DNA of 5,233 nt. Origin: DAOTZU01 sp034433995 (GTDB lineage Bacteria; Chloroflexota; Anaerolineae; UBA1429). The stretch lies in NCBI GenBank assembly GCA_034433995.1, contig DAOTZU010000283.1, positions 1 to 5,233 on the forward strand. Direction: 5' to 3'. The notes below the pieces were generated by a model. That model had not been told where the DNA came from, made no database searches, and worked only from the letters and a program-made list of their open reading frames with translations. Position 1 is the first letter of the stretch, and each line of letters opens with the position of its first letter. Shown here piece after piece: positions 1 to 4,210 of this stretch. Both the position numbers and the translations under genes were made by a program.

Positions 1-91
1 TGGCCGAGGCCACGATGTGGTTCGTTTCGTATTCCACCAGGACGGCATCGGTGTAGGTGCCGCCGGTATCAATGCCCAGCGCAATGGCCAT
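1..91 (-). CDS. Hydantoinase/oxoprolinase family protein, N-terminus only (cut by the left edge)
   Basis: Only the first 30 codons are visible; the gene runs off the left edge. They read MAIALGIDTGGTYTDAVLVE and onward. This is the phosphate-binding start (Gly-Ile-Asp-Thr-Gly-Gly-Thr-Tyr-Thr-Asp) typical of the HyuA/oxoprolinase N-terminal domain, an actin-like ATPase fold. Known members hydrolyse hydantoins, 5-oxoproline or related cyclic amides with ATP, or carboxylate ketones such as acetone, usually with a HyuB partner; the substrate cannot be told from this piece. The start is well supported: a GGAGGT Shine-Dalgarno (102-97) lies 5 nt before the ATG. A terminator-like hairpin and a candidate promoter lie between it and the operon to the right, so it is probably a separate transcription unit. 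Family call fairly sure, substrate unknown. Confidence 0.82.
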   Translation of the reverse strand, partial: MAIALGIDTGGTYTDAVLVEYETNHIVASA

Positions 92-126
92 GCAAAACCT
101 CCAAGATATCATCTGCTCGCTGCGCT

Positions 127-154
127 ATCATATGCCGAATCCCTTCAAGGGCAA
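127..154 (-). promoter_or_regulatory. Candidate sigma-70-type promoter for the hydantoinase-family gene
   Basis: Read on the minus strand, TTGCCC (154-149) could be a -35 box and TATGAT (132-127) a -10 box, separated by 16 nt. TATGAT matches the consensus at five of six positions, TTGCCC at four of six. Transcription would start near 120, leaving a leader of about 30 nt with the GGAGGT ribosome site. The -35 box overlaps the last bases of the upstream terminator's T-run. Assigned by eye. Confidence 0.4.
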
Positions 155-173
155 AAAACCACGGGCGGCGTGG
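153..173 (-). terminator. Rho-independent terminator at the end of the redox operon
   Basis: On the minus strand CCACG (173-169), loop CCGCC and CGTGG (163-159) form a 5-bp GC-rich stem, followed directly by TTTTTT (158-153). It lies about 60 nt after the stop codon of the last small gene and before the hydantoinase-family gene, where an operon end is expected. The stem is short, so efficiency is uncertain. Confidence 0.6.
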
Positions 174-197
174 CACGTTACGGCTCTTGTCGGTCGG

Positions 198-216
198 ATC
201 TTCCTTCCAGGAAGAT
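198..216. repeat. Hairpin repeat, copy 1, downstream of the second small paralogue
   Basis: A 19-nt inverted repeat, ATCTTCCTTCCAGGAAGAT on the plus strand, gives an 8-bp perfect stem with a 3-nt loop. It begins 15 nt after the TGA of the small gene at 232-486. A second copy at 518-536 sits at the same distance after the other paralogue. The copies match at 16 of 19 positions, and the outermost pair differs in a compensated way (A-T here, G-C there). No T-run follows, so it is not a classical terminator; an RNA-stability hairpin, a protein-binding site or a repeat element are all possible. Confidence 0.7.
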
Positions 217-231
217 ATAATCTCCCCCTCA

Positions 232-486
232 TCAATCGCTGCTGGGGACGTATTTAAGGCCTGGGATCAGCGCAACGTTGGCGCGGATCGCCTCGCGCAA
301 GCGCTGATAGTTTTGGCTGCGTGCGGCGCCTTGGCCCAGGTCCCGCCCCGCCAAAAGCGCCATAATGATCGTGCTGACGTCCACGCCGGCGCGCTCGCCG
401 GGGGGTTGTTTCGCCGCCAGCTCTAAAATCACCTGCTCCAAACGCTGGGGCGTGAGGGCGGCCAAGATCTCATCCAATGCGGCCAT
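232..486 (-). CDS. Small protein of unknown function, paralogue B (84 aa)
   Basis: I do not recognise this family. The protein is soluble, has no Cys and looks mostly helical: an N-terminal segment with LTPQRLEQVILELA, a middle with DVSTIIMALLAGRDLGQG, and a C-terminal YQRLREAI helix. It is a clear paralogue of the gene at 552-815: from LTPQ to the end, 74 residues align without gaps with about 31 identities (hand count). The start is uncertain. An ATG at 510 would add eight residues (MTEEAARP) but has only a weak AGGAAG inside the upstream hairpin before it. The ATG at 486 has GAGGAGG about 11 nt upstream and gives an N-terminus closer in length to the paralogue, so I prefer it. This is the last gene before the terminator. 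Real gene likely; function unknown. Confidence 0.75.
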   Translation of the reverse strand: MAALDEILAALTPQRLEQVILELAAKQPPGERAGVDVSTIIMALLAGRDLGQGAARSQNYQRLREAIRANVALIPGLKYVPSSD

Positions 487-517
487 GGGACGTGCGGCCT
501 CCTCTGTCATCTAGCGG

Positions 518-536
518 GTCTTCCTGCCAGGAAGAC
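518..536. repeat. Hairpin repeat, copy 2, between the two small paralogues
   Basis: GTCTTCCTGCCAGGAAGAC is a perfect inverted repeat with 9-nt arms around one base (8-bp stem, 3-nt loop as RNA). It begins 15 nt after the TGA of the gene at 552-815, exactly as copy 1 does after its paralogue; the two copies are 320 nt apart. The flanking bases CGG on one side and CCTCATCAA near the stop codon are also shared. It lies just before the start of the next small gene, so it could also influence that gene's translation. Confidence 0.72.
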
Positions 537-551
537 AAAGTCGGAGCCTCA

Positions 552-815
552 TCAAGAATCCGCCTCCACATATTGCATCCCCTCCATCCCGGCCACCAGC
601 TCCTTGATCCCTTCGCGGAGCTTGAGATACGCTTGCCAGGCCTCCGGCCCGCTGCCCAGGTCGGCCGTGCCGGTCAGGGCCTCCATGATCGGCCCGATGG
701 TGACGCTCTCCCGGTCGTCGGGCGCCTGGGTTTGGGCGATGGCGAGGATGACCTCGCGCAACTTTTGCGGCGTCAGCGTGCTCAGCACACGGTCCACAAG
801 TTCCACTGGGTTCAT
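552..815 (-). CDS. Small protein of unknown function, paralogue A (87 aa)
   Basis: I do not recognise this family. The protein starts MNPVELVDRVLSTLTPQKL, has a middle segment ending in ADLGSG, and closes with a helix around YLKLREGIKELV and the tail MQYVEADS. It has no Cys, signal peptide or membrane segment, so a cytoplasmic helical protein is likely. The start is well defined: GGAGG lies 9 nt before the ATG, and only one base separates the ATG from the TAA of the ferredoxin-like gene upstream, so the two genes are translationally close. The frame stays open far upstream inside the ferredoxin-like gene, but that extension is only an out-of-frame reading of it. The next gene downstream is its paralogue. 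Adjacency suggests a role with the ferredoxin-like protein, for example as a partner or adaptor; this is inference. Confidence 0.8.
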   Translation of the reverse strand: MNPVELVDRVLSTLTPQKLREVILAIAQTQAPDDRESVTIGPIMEALTGTADLGSGPEAWQAYLKLREGIKELVAGMEGMQYVEADS

Positions 816-816
816 G

Positions 817-1398
817 TTACCTTGCCTCCGGACAACCGCGACAATCTTGCTGGTTGCAGCCCTGACAGGCGGAGTTCGTCGTGCCGGCAGAACCCTCCAC
901 GCGCTGGTAGAGCACAGCGCGGGGCGGCATGATGATGGCCTGGCGCGGGCAGGCCTTGGCGCAGAGCTCGCAGCCCGGCGCGCACTCGTAAGGCTCCAAC
1001 ACCAACACGACGCGCTGGCCTTCATCCCAGCCCAACACATTGTGAGGACAGACGGGCAAACACAGCCGGCACCCATCGCACTTTTCCGCCAAGATCGTCG
1101 GGTACCAGGGCTTGTGCTCCTTGCGGGGATCGCGCCAGATGCGCGCCGTCTGCCCCGAACGCCGGGCCGCGAGATATTGGCGATATTCCCGCGCCAGGGC
1201 CGCCTCGTACATTGCCGTGGCGTTGCGGGGCACATAGTTATGCCGGCGCAGGGCCTCCACCAGCCGCGGCCCCAAATCGGGGGCATCCTCGGACACGCCC
1301 TCTTGCTCCAAGGAGGCGAAAATCTCTTGTAGGCCGATGAGCCCCGTCATGGCCCGCCCGATCATGATCTGACAATAGCTCAAGCCCGAATTCGCCAT
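817..1398 (-). CDS. 4Fe-4S dicluster ferredoxin-like protein with extra N-terminal domain and Cys-rich tail (193 aa)
   Basis: An electron carrier or electron-transfer subunit in the cytoplasm. Two 4Fe-4S motifs are visible: C107-x2-C110-x2-C113-x3-C117-Pro, and C139-x3-C143-x2-C146-x3-C150-Pro. Unlike simple bacterial ferredoxins (roughly 60-80 residues), it has about 100 residues ahead of the first cluster. These are rich in charged and helical sequence, including LVEALRRHNYVP and YEAALAREYRQYLAARR, and I do not recognise them. After the clusters, residues 178-189 carry CxxC-x4-CxxC, which could bind zinc, a third cluster or act as a thiol site. The start is supported by GAGGT 6 nt before the ATG, just after the arsC stop. 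An internal Met at residue 17 is a weaker alternative. No signal peptide is seen. The redox partners are unknown. Confidence 0.85.
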   Translation of the reverse strand: MANSGLSYCQIMIGRAMTGLIGLQEIFASLEQEGVSEDAPDLGPRLVEALRRHNYVPRNATAMYEAALAREYRQYLAARRSGQTARIWRDPRKEHKPWYPTILAEKCDGCRLCLPVCPHNVLGWDEGQRVVLVLEPYECAPGCELCAKACPRQAIIMPPRAVLYQRVEGSAGTTNSACQGCNQQDCRGCPEAR

Positions 1399-1410
1399 CT
1401 GTTGACCTCA

Positions 1411-1839
1411 TCACCCATCCAGCTCTTGCAACCACGCCCGCACCCGAGCCTCGATCTGGTCCCGCACCTCGCGGAATTTGGCCAATTTTTCCTCCTCGGT
1501 CCCTTGGAAGGCGACAGGATCCTCGAAAGACCAGTGCAGCCTCTGGCCCATGCCGGGGAAGATGGGACAATTCTGCTCGGCCCGGTCGCAGACGGTGATG
1601 AGATAGCCGAAATGCACCTTGCCCAGGTATTGGGCGATATCCTTGGCATAGTGCCCCTGCATATCGAATCCCCGCTCCTCCATCACCTTGATGGTCAACG
1701 GATGGATCCCTTTGGCCGGGTCCAGCCCGGCGCTATAGACCTCAAAGCGGTCGCCGCCATATTTGCGCAAGAACGCCTCGGCCATCTGGCTGCGGGCCGA
1801 GTTGCCGGTGCAAAGAAACAGCACTCGGATTTTGCTCAT
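1411..1839 (-). CDS. arsC: Arsenate reductase, thioredoxin-coupled (low-molecular-weight phosphatase fold)
   Basis: Reduces arsenate to arsenite in the cytoplasm, with electrons from thioredoxin. The 142-residue length is normal for the family. The phosphate-binding loop LCTGNSARS holds the nucleophile C10 and R16. The two further cysteines of the thioredoxin-linked type are present at C84 and C91 (VCDRAEQNC), with the same spacing as C82 and C89 of the Staphylococcus plasmid enzyme. The general acid is D107 in EDP. These three Cys separate it from plain tyrosine phosphatases of the same fold. AAAGGAG lies about 5 nt before the ATG. No arsR, arsB or acr3 is seen in the window; instead the gene sits between a putative selenoprotein and a ferredoxin-like gene in a thiol-redox operon. 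Arsenate is the best-supported substrate, but another oxyanion or protein substrate is possible. Confidence 0.9.
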   Translation of the reverse strand: MSKIRVLFLCTGNSARSQMAEAFLRKYGGDRFEVYSAGLDPAKGIHPLTIKVMEERGFDMQGHYAKDIAQYLGKVHFGYLITVCDRAEQNCPIFPGMGQRLHWSFEDPVAFQGTEEEKLAKFREVRDQIEARVRAWLQELDG

Positions 1840-1860
1840 CGGGCTCCTTTCACTATCACC

Positions 1861-2940
1861 TTACTTGGCCGGCGTCGGCGTAGGATAACGTTTGCTATAG
1901 CTCTCCACCAGGGCCTTGAGCTGGGGATCATCGGCCACCTCAGGCCCCAGGGAGATGATCTCGGTGCGGGGATCCCGCACATGCTTTTGTTCGTCGAATG
2001 TGACATCCAAACGCCCCAGCCACTCGCCGTCGTAGCCCACTTGGGTGATCACCGTCTGCCCCACGATCTCGGGCGCGGGCAAGAGCTTGCGCGACCGCCC
2101 CCCGATGATGATGTCGATCCCCGGCACGGCCTGGGCCAGGGCCTTGTCCTCCTCCAGGCCGAGATGGGAGAGCAGGATCACCACATCGCTCCGCGCCCGC
2201 ACCTCGGGCAGATATTTCTTGGCCGTCTCCACCGGATCCAGCACGCTCACCACCTGGCTTACGTTGGGCCAGTTGTTGGCCTTGGGCTCGCTGAGGCCCA
2301 AGATGCCATAGCGCACCCCATCGCGGGTGAGGACCGTGTAAGGCGGCAGAAGGGGCTTGCGGTCTTGGGCACCCACCAGGTTGGCCGAAAGGATGGGGAA
2401 ACGCGCCTCCTTGGCCCGGGCCAAAAGGACCTCCACACCTTGGACCAGATCCATCTGGCCCACCGTCATGGCGTCATAGCCCATGAGGTTCATCGCCTCG
2501 ATCACCACCCTTCCCTGGCTTTGGGTGGCCAGCGCCTCGCCAAAAAGGGTGCTGCCGGCATCCAGCAGCAACACCGTGTGTTGGGTTTGCTGACGCACCT
2601 CCTTGATCTTGGTGGCCCGCCGGGCCACCCCACCTTGGGGCACGCCTCAACCACAGGGGTCCACATACCCTCGCGAGTCGTTGGTGTGCAGGATGGTGAG
2701 CTTGAAAGCACCGGCAGAGGCCGGCGGCAGCGCCGTCTGGGCCTGGGGGCTGCTGCCCTTGGTCCCTGTAGGTTTGGGGGGCAGGGGCACGTTATAGACC
2801 AAGGTCGCCGTGGGCGTGGCCGCCGGGCGCGTGGGCTGGTCCACGGGTTTGGGTGCCGTCGCCTGCTCGGGCGCGCAGCCCCAAAGCACGCTGCCGGCCA
2901 GCCACACGCCCAAACTTTGCAGAAATCTTCGACGGTCCAT
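1861..2940 (-). CDS. Putative selenoprotein: Tat/lipoprotein-type 5'-nucleotidase-fold protein with Cys-Gly-Sec motif (in-frame TGA read as Sec)
   Basis: Reading the TGA at codon 98 as selenocysteine gives one 359-residue protein. Residues 1-22 look like a twin-arginine and lipoprotein signal (RRRFLQSLG, then LWGC with C22 as the lipid site; the Trp is unusual). A Pro/Thr/Ala-rich linker runs to about residue 79. The UshA/SoxB-type metallophosphoesterase domain follows: LTILHTNDSRG, then DPCG-Sec, GGVARRATKIK, LLLDAGSTLFG, MGYDAMTVGQMD, SANL, LLSHLGLE and IIIGGRSRK. The UshA C-terminal nucleotide domain is absent. Most metal ligands are changed (DxH to DSR, DAGD to DAGS, GNHE to GQMD, GHSH to GRSR); H259 remains. 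The start at 2940 is chosen because AAGGAG lies 5 nt before it; ATG 2943 is the alternative. The gene lies directly behind ccdA and thioredoxin genes, which could reduce C96/Sec98 outside the membrane. The alternative is a disrupted gene or a base error. Fold sure, Sec likely, activity unknown. Confidence 0.78.
2611..2629 (-). promoter_or_regulatory. Candidate bacterial SECIS hairpin for the in-frame TGA
   Basis: On the mRNA strand GGUGGCCC (2629-2622), loop GGC and GGGCCACC (2618-2611) form a perfect 8-bp stem. The stem starts 17 nt after the TGA and the loop lies 25 nt after it. This fits the general pattern of bacterial SECIS elements: a stem-loop inside the coding region shortly after UGA, a small apical loop, and a G at one of the first two loop positions. 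The hairpin overlaps codons for the conserved GVARRAT block, so part of it may be forced by protein sequence and high GC. A weaker competing pairing exists between CCCC at 2640-2637 and GGGG at 2631-2628. Confidence 0.55.
2647..2649 (-). other. In-frame TGA, proposed selenocysteine codon (residue 98)
   Basis: The codon lies between GGT (Gly97) and GGC (Gly99) in an otherwise unbroken frame. The surrounding residues, Asp-Pro-Cys-Gly-TGA followed by Gly-Gly-Val-Ala-Arg-Arg, match the Glu-Pro-Cys-Gly-Cys plus Gly-Gly-x-Ala-Arg-Arg pattern I recall for related lipoproteins, with TGA in place of the second Cys. TGA is a true stop for the genes ending at 232, 552 and 1411, so it is not generally reassigned. 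Confidence 0.72.
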
Positions 2941-2945
2941 CATCT

Positions 2946-2951
2946 CTCCTT
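2946..2951 (-). promoter_or_regulatory. Ribosome binding site deciding the start of the putative selenoprotein
   Basis: AAGGAG lies between the ccdA stop codon (2959-2957) and two consecutive ATG codons. The second ATG (2940) has the better spacing of 5 nt; the first (2943) has 2 nt. An ATG at 2985 lies inside the end of ccdA and would put extra residues before the signal peptide, so it is not used. Confidence 0.75.
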
Positions 2952-2956
2952 CATGG

Positions 2957-3631
2957 TTAGGCGATCCAGAGGAAATAGACGCCAATGATGATCATCAGCG
3001 CTCCGCTGGCCTGCTCAAGGCGCGAGGTCCAGCGTGTAAGCTGTGGAATCAGCTTAAGCAAACCCGCAAAGGTACCAAAAAGGACGATCGGTATCCCGCG
3101 TCCAAGGCCATAGACAAGCAATAAACTGGCACCATAAAGGACAGCACCTTTCGCCATGACCAAAGTCAGGATGGCCGCCAGGGCAGGAGTCGCACAGCCC
3201 GAAGCCACCAGACCGGAAGCCAATCCCAGGAGCCATGCTCCCAGAATGCCTCTCTGTTTGACTCGCTCGCGCAGCCTAGCCGCCGCGTCCGGGAGGGGCA
3301 TGGCGATGACTCCGAGCCATTGAAGGCCCATGAAGATGCACACGGCGGCGACGATATAGTACCACACATGACTGTTCCCACCGATCATCCCGCCCACGAG
3401 GGCGGCGATGACCCCCAAAACTGTCAGGGTGATGGCCAAGCCTAGGGCAAAGGCAGATGAAAGGGCTAAGCTGCGCCCACGACTGATATCCCGCTGACCG
3501 CCCACGAATGCGACGACCAAAGGGATCATGGCGATATTGCACGGCCCCACGCTGGTGACCAGGCCACCCAATAAAGTCAGCACATACGCCCATAAAGAAA
3601 CCTCGGCAATCGCTGTAAAATCAAATTCCAT
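2957..3631 (-). CDS. ccdA: CcdA-type cytochrome c biogenesis / thiol-disulfide electron transporter
   Basis: An inner-membrane protein that passes electrons from cytoplasmic thioredoxin to extracytoplasmic thiol proteins. The 224-residue length and six hydrophobic segments are normal for the short CcdA form of the DsbD transmembrane family. Its two redox cysteines are visible: C31 in VGPCNIAMIP in the first segment and C146 in ASGCATPALAA in the fourth. The end of the thioredoxin gene is only 4 nt upstream of the ATG. The start is supported by frame and position; the ribosome site (AGGGAT next to the ATG) is weak, which fits translational coupling. The stop codon is followed immediately by the ribosome site of the putative selenoprotein gene. 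This context suggests it feeds the membrane thioredoxin or the Cys-Gly-Sec lipoprotein; a cytochrome c role is also possible, but no heme-handling genes are in view. Confidence 0.9.
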   Translation of the reverse strand: MEFDFTAIAEVSLWAYVLTLLGGLVTSVGPCNIAMIPLVVAFVGGQRDISRGRSLALSSAFALGLAITLTVLGVIAALVGGMIGGNSHVWYYIVAAVCIFMGLQWLGVIAMPLPDAAARLRERVKQRGILGAWLLGLASGLVASGCATPALAAILTLVMAKGAVLYGASLLLVYGLGRGIPIVLFGTFAGLLKLIPQLTRWTSRLEQASGALMIIIGVYFLWIA

Positions 3632-3635
3632 ATCC

Positions 3636-4199
3636 CTATTGGCCCGCCTTTAACCGGGATAGCTCGGCGCGTAGTGTCTCCTCTTTGATAGCCCCCACCA
3701 CACGCTTGGATTGCCCCGAGCTGGAAACAAAGAACGTGGTGGGGATGGCCTGGATCATCGCTTGCCGAATGAGGGTCAGGTTGGCGCGGTCATTGGTGAT
3801 CACATCCACGAAAACGACCTCCGGTTCGTAATCCACCCGCACCTTTTTCACTAGCTGTTCCATCGTCTTGCAGGGAATACAGTTGGTGCTGTGAAACAGA
3901 ATCATAGCGGGCTTGCGCTGTCGCTGCAACCAGGCTATTTGGGCCGCCGGGCTAGCAGGAAAAGGATCGCCGTCGGGAGCGGGAGTGGCTGCGGGCAAGG
4001 CTGGCCCCAGCAGCGGGGCACTGGTAGCTTGGGCAGGAGCTTGGGTAAGCATGGCGGCACTTTCGGCACTCAGCTTCAGCGGTTGGGCTGAGCGTTGACC
4101 CAAGATCTTGAGGCCTACAACGACCAGGACGACCGCCCCCACGATGATCCCTAAAAGTAAACGTTTGTTCGCGCTTTTTTCCGTTTTCTTTTTCTTCAT
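3636..4199 (-). CDS. Membrane-anchored thioredoxin-family protein (CIPC)
   Basis: A 187-residue thioredoxin-fold protein held in the membrane and probably facing outward. It starts with a strongly basic segment (MKKKKTEKSANKR), then one hydrophobic segment at about 13-33 that acts as an uncleaved anchor. An Ala/Pro/Thr-rich linker follows to about residue 85. The thioredoxin domain has the active site C107-I-P-C110 in FHSTNCIPCK and the cis-proline P153 in AIPTTFFV, and ends with VVGAIKEETLRAEL. CIPC differs from the CGPC of housekeeping thioredoxins. The gene begins 11 nt after the upstream fusion gene and ends 4 nt before ccdA. It is the likely partner of ccdA, taking electrons from it and passing them to an extracytoplasmic target, possibly the putative selenoprotein two genes on. 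The ribosome site (AGAGAAAAAG) is weak. Family sure, target inferred. Confidence 0.88.
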   Translation of the reverse strand: MKKKKTEKSANKRLLLGIIVGAVVLVVVGLKILGQRSAQPLKLSAESAAMLTQAPAQATSAPLLGPALPAATPAPDGDPFPASPAAQIAWLQRQRKPAMILFHSTNCIPCKTMEQLVKKVRVDYEPEVVFVDVITNDRANLTLIRQAMIQAIPTTFFVSSSGQSKRVVGAIKEETLRAELSRLKAGQ

Positions 4200-4210
4200 A
4201 GTCTTTTTCT

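Noticed and set aside
198..216. Hairpin as a rho-independent terminator
   Set aside because: No T-run follows on the minus strand; the hairpin at 153-173 with six T's is a better terminator.
552..1286. Extended 244-residue version of the small paralogue gene
   Set aside because: The extension runs out of frame through the ferredoxin-like gene, whose two cluster motifs are unmistakable. The ATG at 815 has a good ribosome site and gives a length like its paralogue.
1861..2643. Separate gene starting at GTG 2643, just after the TGA
   Set aside because: No ribosome site has suitable spacing, and this start would remove the first conserved block and the signal peptide. The upstream piece fits as the same protein in the same frame.
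2647..2649. TGA read as Gly or Trp (reassigned genetic code)
   Set aside because: TGA is the normal terminator of the genes ending at 232, 552 and 1411, each followed by proper intergenic signals, and TGG is used for Trp throughout.
1861..2940. Simple pseudogene by nonsense mutation
   Set aside because: Not excluded, but less likely: the rest of the frame is intact, the stop falls on the position expected for a redox Cys, and a SECIS-like hairpin follows.
1402..2988. Long plus-strand open frame of 528 codons
   Set aside because: It lies antisense to arsC, the putative selenoprotein gene and part of ccdA, all of which have recognisable domains and ribosome sites. Its translation is His/Gly/Leu/Arg-rich without any family motif, as expected for a shadow frame in GC-rich DNA.
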